Positions 35,501 to 43,573 of a stretch of DNA of 64,000 nucleotides are shown here, piece after piece; the first letter of the stretch is position 1; each line of letters starts with the position of its first letter. Under the pieces are notes generated by a model. The model was not told the DNA's origin. It saw only the letters and a program-made list of their open reading frames with translations, and made no database searches. Source of the DNA: Enterococcus_E cecorum_C (GTDB lineage Bacteria; Bacillota; Bacilli; Lactobacillales; Enterococcaceae). The stretch is from NCBI RefSeq assembly GCF_052119425.1, contig NZ_JBQKFH010000006.1, positions 15,249 to 79,248 on the forward strand, written 5' to 3'. A program made the translations under genes and the position numbers.

Positions 35501-36731
35501 CCACGCCCGGTTGGAAATGATTCGCTGCTTTATAATGGGCAATGGTTTCAACTTGCCCTAAATCAAGTTTCAATGCATGTTTAATCAAGTGTTCGCCATA
35601 CCCAGTGACACAAGACTTAGCAATATAACAATCTTCAGGTAATTTTTGATAAATGTCTTGGATGACTTCGATGACACTTTCCAATGGTTTACCTTTATTA
35701 TTGCCATACGATTGATAGCAAATTTGGGACTCTTCATTAATCAAGATAACTTTACTCGTGGTTGAGCCAGCATCAATCCCTAAAAACAACGGTCCTTTTT
35801 GCTGAGAAAGTAATTGGTAAGAGACAGTACTTTCCTGATGCCTTTTTTGAAATTCAGCCAATTCTACTTGATCTTTAAACAAAGGGGGCAGCGTCTGGCT
35901 TACACTCACCCTGGCATTTTTCTGTGATTCTAATTGTTGAATCAATGAATCAATCGTTCTGGTTTGTCCATTATTTGCTAAAATAGCCGCACCAATCGCG
36001 ACATAATACTGTGAATCATCCGGGAAAATAACCTGTTCAGGCAGCAATTGTAAGGTCTCGATAAAACGATGGCGTAACTCAGATAAGAAAGTTAATGGAC
36101 CGCCTAAAAAAGCAACATTTCCTTTAATTTTTCGGCCACTCGCTAAACCAGCGATTGTTTGATTCACAACTGCTTGGAAAATACTGGCCGCAATATCATT
36201 TCTAGAAGCACCTTCATTGATTAAAGGCTGTACATCGGTTTTAGCAAATACCCCACAGCGAGAAGCAATCGGATAAATTTGTTCATAATTTTTTGCTAAC
36301 TCATTTAAACCAACGGCATCGGTTTGTAATAGTGCAGCCATTTGATCGATAAATGCTCCTGTCCCGCCAGCACAGCTCCCATTCATTCTTTGTTCTAAAC
36401 TACCTTCAAAAAAAGTAATCTTTGCATCTTCGCCACCTAATTCAATAGCGACATCGGTTTGAGGAATTTTTTGTTCAATCGCTTCCGTACAGACAATCAC
36501 TTCTTGCACAAAAGCTAAATCCAATATTTCAGCTAATCCCATTCCAGCTGAACCAGTGATTGTTAATTGTGCCGGACCATCATATACCTTTTGTGCTTGC
36601 TTTAAGACATCTAATACACAATTTGCCACATCAGCAAAGTGTCTTTGATATTTTTTAAATATGAGTTGCTTATCCTCATTTAAAATGACCACTTTGACTG
36701 TCGTTGAGCCAACATCAATTCCTATTCTCAT
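32508..36731 (-). CDS. Acyl-CoA dehydratase activase-like protein, tandem BadF/HgdC domains
   Basis: A 1407-residue cytoplasmic iron-sulfur ATPase-like protein. It has two copies of the BcrAD/BadFG (actin-fold) activase domain: residues about 1-265 (RIGIDVGSTTVKVVILNED) and about 315-570 (FLGIDAGSTTSKVILINEE). Each carries the cysteine motifs of HgdC-type activases: GSCAGGTGAFI with SRCGVFAK, and ACSSGCGSFIE with SRCTVFMNSK. A DUF2229-type region and an HgdB-like C-terminal part follow, with extra cysteines such as CGLCENNC near 605. HgdC activates 2-hydroxyacyl-CoA dehydratases in clostridia by ATP-driven electron transfer; no dehydratase subunits are encoded nearby. The target in this lineage is unknown. 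Confidence 0.88.
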   Translation of the reverse strand: MRIGIDVGSTTVKVVILNEDKQLIFKKYQRHFADVANCVLDVLKQAQKVYDGPAQLTITGSAGMGLAEILDLAFVQEVIVCTEAIEQKIPQTDVAIELGGEDAKITFFEGSLEQRMNGSCAGGTGAFIDQMAALLQTDAVGLNELAKNYEQIYPIASRCGVFAKTDVQPLINEGASRNDIAASIFQAVVNQTIAGLASGRKIKGNVAFLGGPLTFLSELRHRFIETLQLLPEQVIFPDDSQYYVAIGAAILANNGQTRTIDSLIQQLESQKNARVSVSQTLPPLFKDQVELAEFQKRHQESTVSYQLLSQQKGPLFLGIDAGSTTSKVILINEESQICYQSYGNNKGKPLESVIEVIQDIYQKLPEDCYIAKSCVTGYGEHLIKHALKLDLGQVETIAHYKAANHFQPGVDFILDIGGQDMKAMTIKDGALSAIQLNEACSSGCGSFIETFAKSLNYNIEDFAKIALTSAHPVDLGSRCTVFMNSKVKQVQKEGASVADISAGLSYSVIKNALFKVIKVRKPEDLGEKIVCQGGTFYNDAVLRAFELLSGRQVIRPSIAGLMGAFGCALIALENAQIDEKSQMATQEELDHFTCEKEFTHCGLCENNCMLTVTLFNDGRQFITGNRCERGAKIKIPKENRRTNLVDYKYRRLFRYRSLKDKEAVYGTLGIPRVLNMYENYPLWHTIFTKVGFKVVLSPRSNKELFEKGIETIPSDTVCYPAKLVHGHIQALIEQNVDRIFYPSVVFEQNQFADAQNHFNCPIVQSYPEVIANNFDEIRAGKVDYRHPYFDLSKPEVVAQNLAECFNDFPISIEEWQTAVTEGFAELAKCRQDIQQKGEDLLEKMLLKNQRGIVLAGRPYHLDPEIHHGIAEMMIQEGFHVFTEDSIAHLGDVEKLRVVNQWMYHSRLYAAAKVVSHTPSLELVQLNSFGCGIDAVTCDQVQEILNRHHRLYTVLKIDEGTNLGAVRIRLRSLKAAIDEREQKSMLDYSEVVVPDSIVFTKEMKKKHTILLPMLSPIHQEGLLDQAFQACGYNVVSLPTENSQAIDVGLRFVNNDACYPAIISIGQLLEALQSGEYDLNNTSVMLTQTGGGCRATNYIPLLRKALSDAGFAQIPVISLSMGNKGVESSPGFKLTIPLVKRIALAAMYGDLFERVVYRTRPYEKNQGEVNRWYEHYLEIAKEDVRKGSFARFNHHMKQIIRTFDQIELLDIVKPRVGVVGEILVKYSPIANNNIVELLESEGAEAVVPDLIGFMNYSLYNQVWRSKHLGQSKQAQYLSSLALKIIEELEKPMHKELEKSQRFEGIASIKHLAQSTQEYISIGSHTGEGWFLTGEMIHLLESGVDNIICMQPFGCLPNHVVGKGMLKTLRESFPNANITAIDYDPGISIVNQLNRIRLMLSTANKNLQKT

Positions 36732-36792
36732 GTTTCCACCCTTTTTCTTTCAAACTATCATCAATAATCATAAATTAGATTTCCAACACCTG

Positions 36793-36831
36793 TTGAATAT
36801 TGAGCAAAGTGTTTGATATAATACATTATAT
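36793..36831 (+). promoter_or_regulatory. Promoter of tetR with overlapping palindrome
   Basis: TTGAAT (36793-36798), 18 bp, TATAAT (36817-36822), with an extended -10 TGA. The perfect inverted repeat ATATAAT-AC-ATTATAT (36816-36831) covers the -10 and is a candidate operator for TetR autorepression. Confidence 0.65.
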
Positions 36832-36940
36832 ATTTTAAAAATTCATGATTAAAAAAGCAATCGACAATAAAAATGCATTTGTGAGATAAGCAACAGACGA
36901 TGATTATTTGTTGAAAAAAATTGAAATTTGGTGAGAAAAA

Positions 36941-37546
36941 TTGAAAAAAGAAGATTTACGTACAAAAAGAACAAGAAAAATGATTTTAGAGGCTTTTATT
37001 AATCTTGTTGAGGAAAAAGGCTATGAACACGTTACAGTTTCAGATATTGCCAACCAAGCGATGATTAATCGTGCAACCTTTTACGCTCACTTTAAAGACA
37101 AACAAGATGTCTATGATTATATTTTTAAAGAAGCGGTCGAGCAATTTATGATGGTTTTAGCTCCTGTCCAACTTGGCAAGACCAATCAATTACAATTACA
37201 TACCATTGAACAAATCATCACGCATATTTTTGAGAAAATTCAAGCAAATCGCGTCTTTTTTAAAACAGTCTTGAATGCGCATGGCAATGAACAATTACGC
37301 AAACAAATCAGTCAAATCCTTCGCTCCACTTATGCCAATATTTTTGACCAAGTAGAAATCAGAGAAAAAGACTTTATCGTCCCAATTGATTTTATTATTG
37401 AATATATGAGCGCAACCTTCATGGCAAGTTTACACTGGTGGATTAATCAAGAAATCAGTTTTTCTCCTAAACAAATGGCGCAATTAATTATTAAACTAGT
37501 CGGTAGCAATCATTTAAAAGTGTTAGGTATTCAAATTAAAGAATAA
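36941..37546 (+). CDS. TetR-family transcriptional regulator
   Basis: A 201-residue regulator with the TetR helix-turn-helix (about 12-58; EKGYEHVTVSDIANQAMINR then FYAHFKDKQDVYDYI) and a C-terminal helical domain like that of DhaS/YxaF-type members. The start is a TTG at 36941 with the SD GGTGAG; no in-frame ATG lies before MILEAF. It is divergent from the activase gene with a 209-bp spacer containing a palindrome. It may control that gene, itself, or both. Confidence 0.88.
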   Translation: MKKEDLRTKRTRKMILEAFINLVEEKGYEHVTVSDIANQAMINRATFYAHFKDKQDVYDYIFKEAVEQFMMVLAPVQLGKTNQLQLHTIEQIITHIFEKIQANRVFFKTVLNAHGNEQLRKQISQILRSTYANIFDQVEIREKDFIVPIDFIIEYMSATFMASLHWWINQEISFSPKQMAQLIIKLVGSNHLKVLGIQIKE

Positions 37547-37549
37547 AGA

Positions 37550-37592
37550 AACGCTCAACAATATGTCTACCATTCATACTGTTGAGCGTCTT
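37550..37592. terminator. Bidirectional terminator
   Basis: AACGCTCAACA (37550-37560) and TGTTGAGCGT (37580-37589) form a 10-bp stem between convergent tetR and helicase genes; T-rich on the plus strand, TTTCTTTA on the minus strand. Confidence 0.75.
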
Positions 37593-39923
37593 TTAATACC
37601 AAAATTGTTTCAACTGATTTAACATACTAGATAAATCATGCACAACTACACCTTTTGACCAATGCGAAGGATAAAGCTGCATATAATCGTTACGACTAAA
37701 GCGTTGATCGATTAATAGAATCATCCCTCGGTCTTCTTCAGTTCGGATCACCCTGCCTGCCGCCTGCATCATCTTATTAAATCCAGGTAGTTGATAGATA
37801 TAATAAAAGCCTTGCTGATTTTTCTCATCAAAATATCTCTTTAATTCTTCTTGTTCTTTGGAAATTTGTGGCAAGCCAACAGAAACAATGATTGAGCCAA
37901 TTAATCGGTTCTTTTTTAAATCTATCCCTTCTGAAAACACCCCACCTAATACACAAAAACCAAGCATGACATGATCATTTTGTGGCTGAAAATTGGCCAA
38001 AAATGCTTCTTTTTCCAAATCTTTCAAGTCACGACCCTGTAGAAGTACATCCGCATCAGGATACAACTGCATATAGCGCTGATAGACTTCTTCCATATAT
38101 GAAAAAGAAGGGAAAAAACAAAAATAATTACCCGCTTTGATTTCCGTCGCTTTTTGAATCAATTCACACAAAGGATCTAAAACTTGACTTCGATATTTGT
38201 AAGTCATTGGCAAATAATCAGCAACCAATACTTGAAATTGATGCTGATCAAAGGGACTAGATTGTCTAAACGATAAATCATCTGTATGTCCTACTAATAA
38301 ATTTTGATAGTAAGAAACTGGTGATAATGTTGCTGAGAACAATACACTACCCTTGCCAAAATCCAACTTTTCCTTAATTAAGTGTGCTGGATCTAAGCAA
38401 AAAATTTTAAATTGCAACTCATGGTTAACCAATTCTACTAAAAACGTAAAATGGTCATCATAATATTCCGAGATTTTTAAAAAACTCATCAGATCAAAGT
38501 AAAGATTTTGCACCCAAGTAGGGATATCTTCTTTTAACTCAAATAAAAAATCACGAAAATATTCACTCCATCGATAACCCAGGTCGATTAATTTATCCGG
38601 CAGTTCTTTTTGAAATATATAGTTTTGGTTTTTTAAAAGTCTTTTTGTATCATCGCTATATTCTATAAATTGTTGAAGAATTTTATGGTGTTTGCGCTTT
38701 TGCTTCGGTAAAAACTTCTTAAAGTCTTTGATTGTTTGTAAACTTAATGCTTTAGAATACATCTCTCTTGCTCTTGAAATAAGATTATGCACTTCATCAA
38801 CAAGAAAATAGCTATCCGTTTCTTGTAATTCAAAAAAGCGTTTCAGATAGACTTGTGGATCAAATAGATAATTATAATCACACACAATGACATCTGAATA
38901 CAGACTTAAATCAAGACTAAGTTCAAAAGGACAACATTCATATTTCTTTGCAACTTCACTAATTTGTTCACGGGAATAGAAATACCCATTATTTAATAAA
39001 TCCCAAATCGCTAATTTTTGTTTTTGGTAATAATTTTTTGCAAAGGGACAATAATCCGGATTACATTTGCACTCATTCATGAAGCAAATTTTTTCTTTAG
39101 CTGAAATCTCAATGGTCTTAAGTTCACTCTGTTGGTCATCAAATAATTTCATCGTATCTAACGCGACTTGTCTTGTAATCGTTTTGGCAGTTAAATAAAA
39201 AATGCGTCCTTGATTGTATTCACCCATGGCTTTTAATGCGGGAAATAAAGTTGACAGAGTCTTTCCGGTCCCCGTGGGTGCTTCCATAAACAAACATTTT
39301 TCTTGGGATAATGTTCGGTAGACTGCAATAGATAATTCTCGCTGCCCTTTTCGATAATTGTCATAGGGAAATTTTAATGCTTGTAACTTTTTTTGTCGAT
39401 TTTGCCGATATTTATCTAAGAATATGAGCCATTTTTCATATTCTTTCATCGTCTCTTGAAAGTAGCTATTTAATTCATCAAAACTACACGTATTTTTATA
39501 TTCATCGATTTTTTCATCTTGTGTACAAAAATAGCGTACCATCACAACAACTTCTTCTAGCTGTTCTTGCATGGCATAAATGTAGGCATAGATTTTTGCC
39601 TGTGCCATAAATAACTGGAGAGTCGCTTCTTCTAATTGCTCAAAAGCGAGTTCACCGGTCTTTATTTCATCGATAATGATTTGATTTTCCTTTTGCCATA
39701 TCCCATCACAGCGACCTTCTAGCTGAATATCGAATTGTTCCCCTTGATAAACAGTTTTCAAGGTAACTTCCGATTGATAATTATCATCCATTGATTGCTG
39801 CAGTTTACGATGAATCTTACTTCCTTCAAGCGCAGTATGATTACTTTGTTTTCTATTATCAATACTTTCTTCATTATGAACAAAAGCCACTAACTCTCTG
39901 ACTGAAATTCTTTTACTTTGCAT
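37593..39923 (-). CDS. PD-(D/E)XK nuclease-DinG/XPD-type helicase fusion
   Basis: A 776-residue protein. The N-terminal 170 residues have a PD-(D/E)XK nuclease pattern: GSKIHRKLQ, then GRCDGIW (Asp) and IIIDEIKTG (Glu-x-Lys), then a conserved QAKIYAYIYA helix as in RecB/Cas4-like nucleases. The rest is a superfamily 2 XPD/DinG-type helicase: Walker A MEAPTGTGKTLS (near 215), four Fe-S cluster cysteines in the region KICFMNECKCNPDYCPF (near 290) with a further CC pair near 335, Walker B LVDEVHNL, and a C-terminal motif VI AAGRVIRTEEDRG. It is single-copy, with its own promoter region, and probably acts in DNA repair on branched or damaged DNA. No phage or CRISPR genes are adjacent. Confidence 0.85.
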   Translation of the reverse strand: MQSKRISVRELVAFVHNEESIDNRKQSNHTALEGSKIHRKLQQSMDDNYQSEVTLKTVYQGEQFDIQLEGRCDGIWQKENQIIIDEIKTGELAFEQLEEATLQLFMAQAKIYAYIYAMQEQLEEVVVMVRYFCTQDEKIDEYKNTCSFDELNSYFQETMKEYEKWLIFLDKYRQNRQKKLQALKFPYDNYRKGQRELSIAVYRTLSQEKCLFMEAPTGTGKTLSTLFPALKAMGEYNQGRIFYLTAKTITRQVALDTMKLFDDQQSELKTIEISAKEKICFMNECKCNPDYCPFAKNYYQKQKLAIWDLLNNGYFYSREQISEVAKKYECCPFELSLDLSLYSDVIVCDYNYLFDPQVYLKRFFELQETDSYFLVDEVHNLISRAREMYSKALSLQTIKDFKKFLPKQKRKHHKILQQFIEYSDDTKRLLKNQNYIFQKELPDKLIDLGYRWSEYFRDFLFELKEDIPTWVQNLYFDLMSFLKISEYYDDHFTFLVELVNHELQFKIFCLDPAHLIKEKLDFGKGSVLFSATLSPVSYYQNLLVGHTDDLSFRQSSPFDQHQFQVLVADYLPMTYKYRSQVLDPLCELIQKATEIKAGNYFCFFPSFSYMEEVYQRYMQLYPDADVLLQGRDLKDLEKEAFLANFQPQNDHVMLGFCVLGGVFSEGIDLKKNRLIGSIIVSVGLPQISKEQEELKRYFDEKNQQGFYYIYQLPGFNKMMQAAGRVIRTEEDRGMILLIDQRFSRNDYMQLYPSHWSKGVVVHDLSSMLNQLKQFWY

Positions 39924-39954
39924 CCTATCCCTACTTTCAACTTCAGTCTAGCAA

Positions 39955-39991
39955 AAAATGAGCAAACACGCTAGACAGTCTGCTCATTTAT
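39955..39991 (-). terminator. Terminator after the lipoprotein gene
   Basis: AAATGAGCA (39956-39964) and TGCTCATTT (39981-39989) form the stem; the minus strand continues with TTTTTTG. Confidence 0.75.
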
Positions 39992-40497
39992 CGATATATT
40001 TGATACTCTACATAATTCTCATCAATTAACGTATTTTCAGTCACATAATCAAACCGAATACTATAATCACTCGAATGAATATAAAGATGGTTCCCGTCAT
40101 CAGTGATTTTACAATTTTTTATGGAACGCTGATAAACTGAATAAGGTTCTTGATCAAAATTCTGATTAGGAAATGTCTTTTGAAAATCCTCATCAATTTT
40201 TTGATGAAAGTTGCGTTTTTCTTGTAGCATCGTATCTTCTTCTGAACTTTGAATTTCAGGAATATATTGTTTAACGATATGCAAGACACCTTTTTTATAA
40301 TCAAATACTCCTTGACTTTGCGGAAAACCTTGATTATCAATTTGCATAATCATAAAATCATTTGTCAGATTATCTTGCTTGTTGATTTGACTGGTAGTTG
40401 CTTTAACCGGACTAATTTTTTGTTCTTTTTCTTTACATCCACCCAAAAGCAATGGCAATACAAATACGAAAACAATTAAAAAATAATTTCTTTTCAT
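39988..40497 (-). CDS. Putative lipoprotein, 169 residues
   Basis: N-terminal signal peptide MKRNYFLIVFVFVLPLLLGGC with a lipobox (LGGC), so the mature protein should be anchored to the outer face of the membrane by LspA processing. The mature part is acidic and Gln/Asn/Asp-rich, with VKQYIPEIQSSEEDTML and a C-terminal SIRFDYVTENT stretch; no domain recognised. ATG 40497 (SD GGTGG) is preferred over an upstream start. Single gene. Confidence 0.75.
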   Translation of the reverse strand: MKRNYFLIVFVFVLPLLLGGCKEKEQKISPVKATTSQINKQDNLTNDFMIMQIDNQGFPQSQGVFDYKKGVLHIVKQYIPEIQSSEEDTMLQEKRNFHQKIDEDFQKTFPNQNFDQEPYSVYQRSIKNCKITDDGNHLYIHSSDYSIRFDYVTENTLIDENYVEYQIYR

Positions 40498-40635
40498 TAC
40501 TACCACCCACCTTACTAAATATTATAGCAAAATATTGTATAAAATATTTTTTTATAGAATATTTTTAACTGACTATAAACAAATTATTATTTTGTTTTCA
40601 GATAATTATAAAATTCTAAATTCCCTTCACTTTCA

Positions 40636-40664
40636 TTGTTTATAATCTCGATTTAAGATATACT
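40636..40664 (+). promoter_or_regulatory. Promoter of the MBL-phosphatase-uppP operon
   Basis: TTGTTT (40636-40641), 17 bp, TATACT (40659-40664), ahead of the strong SD AAAGGAGGAA of the first gene. Confidence 0.65.
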
Positions 40665-40696
40665 ATATTTGTATTCGTCACAAAGGAGGAATTTGC

Positions 40697-41323
40697 ATGC
40701 ATATCAAAGGACTAGCTACTGGCCCAATTCAAGAAAATTGTTATCTTGTATATAACGATGATACACTTTTAATTATTGATCCGGGCGAAGATGCTCCCCA
40801 GATTATTCAATTGATTTCAGAAATTCGAATTAAACCAATAGCAATCTTATTAACACATACTCATTATGATCATATCGGTGCAGTTGATACTTTACGTGAT
40901 TATTATCAGATTCCAGTATATGTCCATCCACTAGAAAACGCTTGGCTATCTGATCCGGTAATGAATCTTTCAGGAAATCATCCAGAATTTGGTCGTATAA
41001 CTGCTAGACCTGCGGATTATTTATTTGAAATGACCGACTATCAATTAGGAAGTATTCATTTTAAAGTCGTCCCAACCCCAGGACATTCTTACGGTTCTGT
41101 AAGTTTTATTTTCGATACTTTTGTTGTATCTGGTGATGCTTTGTTTAACGGCAGCATTGGACGTACTGATTTGCCAACTGGTGACTTTGAACAATTACTT
41201 CATAGCATTCAAACGCAATTACTAATTTTACCCGACGATTTTGCAGTATATCCAGGGCATGGATTACCTACAACAATCATTCACGAAAAGCAAACCAATC
41301 CATTTTTAAGAGGTTTCAAATAG
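40697..41323 (+). CDS. Metallo-beta-lactamase fold hydrolase (GloB/YcbL-like)
   Basis: A 208-residue cytoplasmic metal hydrolase. The zinc motif THTHYDHIGAV (near residue 54) and later ligands in PTPGHSYGS, SGDALF and the C-terminal YPGHG are all present, matching small glyoxalase II-like hydrolases. The substrate is not known; thioester hydrolysis is likely. First gene of a three-gene operon (12-13 bp gaps) with a phosphatase and uppP. Confidence 0.88.
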   Translation: MHIKGLATGPIQENCYLVYNDDTLLIIDPGEDAPQIIQLISEIRIKPIAILLTHTHYDHIGAVDTLRDYYQIPVYVHPLENAWLSDPVMNLSGNHPEFGRITARPADYLFEMTDYQLGSIHFKVVPTPGHSYGSVSFIFDTFVVSGDALFNGSIGRTDLPTGDFEQLLHSIQTQLLILPDDFAVYPGHGLPTTIIHEKQTNPFLRGFK

Positions 41324-41335
41324 GAGGAGATTCTT

Positions 41336-42040
41336 ATGGCTAAAACACAACTTTATATTGTACGTCACGGAAAAACAATGTTCAACACTTTACAACGCGT
41401 TCAAGGCTGGTGTGATACGCCGCTTACTGCTGTTGGTGTCCATGGAATAGAAGGTACAGGAATTGGGATTCAAGATATTGATTTTGTTGAAGCTGTATCA
41501 AGTGATAGTGGACGTGCGATTCAAACAATGCGCATTTTACTTTCAAAACATAAAAACGGTGCAAACATTCCTTATCACATAGATCCTAGAATTCGAGAAT
41601 GGAATTTTGGCTCACTTGAAGGCGGATATGATGCTGAAATGTGGGGTGTTTTACCTCGTGTTTTAAATTATCGTACCTATGATGAATTAATCGCAAATCA
41701 AGTCAGCTACAAAGAAATTTGTGAAGCTATCTATGAAGCAGATACAGCAAATTGGGCTGAGACATATGATGAACTAAAAAACCGTGTCTTAACAGGTTTC
41801 GAAGATATCGCTTATCGTGTTGAAAAACAAGGCGGTGGTAAAGCTCTAATCGTCTCTCATGGCTTAACTATTGCCTTTTTAATGCATTTGGTCGATGAAT
41901 CAAATGGTTTAAGAATTGATATTGACAATGGCTCAATTTCTATTTTAAACTATGAAAATGGACAGTTTAGTATCGAAACAATTGGTGATAAATCTTTTAA
42001 AGAAAATGGTTTAGCTAAACTTTCCGAAAAAACGGAATAG
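41336..42040 (+). CDS. Histidine phosphatase family protein
   Basis: A 234-residue member of the phosphoglycerate mutase-like superfamily with the catalytic RHG motif YIVRHGKTMFNTLQRVQG, the second His in LIVSHGLTIAF, and DSGRAIQTM in the usual place. Sequence around it (IREWNFGSLEGGYDAEMWG) suggests a broad-specificity phosphatase rather than a glycolytic mutase. Second gene of the operon; its link to uppP is unexplained. Confidence 0.9.
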   Translation: MAKTQLYIVRHGKTMFNTLQRVQGWCDTPLTAVGVHGIEGTGIGIQDIDFVEAVSSDSGRAIQTMRILLSKHKNGANIPYHIDPRIREWNFGSLEGGYDAEMWGVLPRVLNYRTYDELIANQVSYKEICEAIYEADTANWAETYDELKNRVLTGFEDIAYRVEKQGGGKALIVSHGLTIAFLMHLVDESNGLRIDIDNGSISILNYENGQFSIETIGDKSFKENGLAKLSEKTE

Positions 42041-42053
42041 AGAGGATTTTTAG

Positions 42054-42881
42054 ATGTTCTTTGCAAATTTTATAAAAGCAATCATCCTTGGTATCGTAGA
42101 AGGAATCACAGAATGGCTTCCTATTAGTAGTACCGGACACTTAATTCTTGTTGATAATATTTTAAAAATGCAAATCAGTAAAGAATTTACTTCGATGTTT
42201 AATGTAGTCATTCAATTAGGGGCGATTATGGCAGTTGTATATTTATACTTTAATAAACTAAACCCTTTTGATCAACAAAAAAGTAAACTAGAACAAAAAC
42301 AAACCTGGGATTTATGGCTAAAAGTAGTTGTCGCTTGTTTTCCTTCAGCAATTATCGGGCTATTATTTGATGATTGGTTAGATGCTCATCTCTATAAACC
42401 ATTTCCCGTAGCGCTAATGCTTATTATTTATGGTATTGGATTTATTTGGGTTGAAAATCGTAATCGCAATATCAAACCTAAATGTACTGATTTAAATCGT
42501 TTCACCTACAAAGCAGCGATTATGATTGGTGTCTTCCAAGTTTTAGCATTAATTCCAGGAACTTCTCGCTCAGGTGCAACTATTCTAGGTGGAATCCTTA
42601 TTGGCGCTTCAAGATATGTGGCCGCTGAATTTTCTTTCTTCTTAGGAATTCCAACAATGTTTGGTGCAAGTGGACTTAAGATTTTTAAATTTATCAAAAA
42701 CGGTAACTTCTTTGACTTACAATCAACTTTCATTTTATTAACAGGTATGGTTGTATCCTTCATCGTTTCTGTTTTAGTCATTAAGTTCTTAATGGATTAT
42801 ATTAAAAAACACGATTTTTCCGTTTTCGGATGGTATCGTATCATTTTAGGAAGTATTATTATCTTAACAATGATTTTTTAA
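42054..42881 (+). CDS. uppP: Undecaprenyl-diphosphatase
   Basis: Membrane phosphatase that recycles undecaprenyl pyrophosphate to the lipid carrier used for peptidoglycan and other wall polymers; overexpression gives bacitracin resistance. The 275-residue protein has the BacA/UppP signatures GIVEGITEWLPISSTGHLIL and IPGTSRSGATILGG and multiple membrane segments. Last gene of the operon, followed by a strong bidirectional terminator. Confidence 0.97.
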   Translation: MFFANFIKAIILGIVEGITEWLPISSTGHLILVDNILKMQISKEFTSMFNVVIQLGAIMAVVYLYFNKLNPFDQQKSKLEQKQTWDLWLKVVVACFPSAIIGLLFDDWLDAHLYKPFPVALMLIIYGIGFIWVENRNRNIKPKCTDLNRFTYKAAIMIGVFQVLALIPGTSRSGATILGGILIGASRYVAAEFSFFLGIPTMFGASGLKIFKFIKNGNFFDLQSTFILLTGMVVSFIVSVLVIKFLMDYIKKHDFSVFGWYRIILGSIIILTMIF

Positions 42882-42885
42882 TTGA

Positions 42886-42928
42886 GCATAAAAAAGTAGC
42901 TTATCAATTTTGATAAGCTACTTTTTTG
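42886..42928. terminator. Bidirectional terminator
   Basis: A perfect palindromic stem, AAAAAAGTAGCTTATCAA pairing with TTGATAAGCTACTTTTTT, lies between convergent uppP and the PhoU-like gene. Confidence 0.9.
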
Positions 42929-42937
42929 TATAAGCTA

Positions 42938-43561
42938 CTAAGTATTTTTAATGATTAAATTACCAATTAAATCTACTGCGTTTTCAGTACTATTTGAAAT
43001 CAACTCATAACGCTCATAAATCTCTTTCCATTTGATAATCTCCAACAAATCATTATCTCCAGAGAATAATTCTTTTTTCAAACGACTAAATAATCGATCT
43101 GCTTCAGATTCAGTATTTCTCACAACTTTTAGTAAATCACGTAAATTTTTTGAATTTTTAAATTTAGGGAATTCACGCATTGCGTCTAAAACACCTCTTG
43201 TAGCTTTGACAACTAAGTTCGCAAATAAATCAGTATCTGGACGTAATTCTCTGATGGATAAATTCTCAAACATATATGTAATGCCATTAATTCCATCTAA
43301 AATATCATCAAGTGATTCAGCTAGCAGCATGATATCCTCACGATCAATCGGTGTAATAAAGGCATCATATAATTCATTAGTTAATTCTAAAATTAATCTG
43401 TCATTTTCTTTTTCCAAGTGATGGATTAATTCTGATTCAGTTTCTAAATGGTCAAGAGAATAATTTTGCATAATTTTTTCCAATACTTCTGCTGACTTAT
43501 AGCCATTCTCTGCAATATTCTCTAATGTCTTAAAATAATCGTATTTTTTTCTTCTTGCCAT
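42938..43561 (-). CDS. DUF47/PhoU-like phosphate transport regulator
   Basis: A 207-residue all-helical protein of the DUF47 (YkaA-like) family, related to PhoU, with acidic and basic helices around AESLDDILDGINGITYMFEN and RNTESEADRLFSRLKKELF. Such proteins pair with PiT transporters and regulate or accompany phosphate import. ATG 43561 has the SD AAGGAG; it lies 12 bp after the pit gene on the same transcript. Confidence 0.9.
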   Translation of the reverse strand: MARRKKYDYFKTLENIAENGYKSAEVLEKIMQNYSLDHLETESELIHHLEKENDRLILELTNELYDAFITPIDREDIMLLAESLDDILDGINGITYMFENLSIRELRPDTDLFANLVVKATRGVLDAMREFPKFKNSKNLRDLLKVVRNTESEADRLFSRLKKELFSGDNDLLEIIKWKEIYERYELISNSTENAVDLIGNLIIKNT

Positions 43562-43573
43562 AATCAATTCTCC

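Noticed and set aside
37593..39923. Possible CRISPR-associated nuclease because of the Cas4-like domain
   Set aside because: No repeats, no cas genes and no phage genes nearby; the helicase fusion looks like a stand-alone repair-type protein.
40119..40340. Minus-strand open frame of 73 codons inside the lipoprotein gene
   Set aside because: Shifted frame of the lipoprotein gene; the latter has an SD, signal peptide and lipobox.
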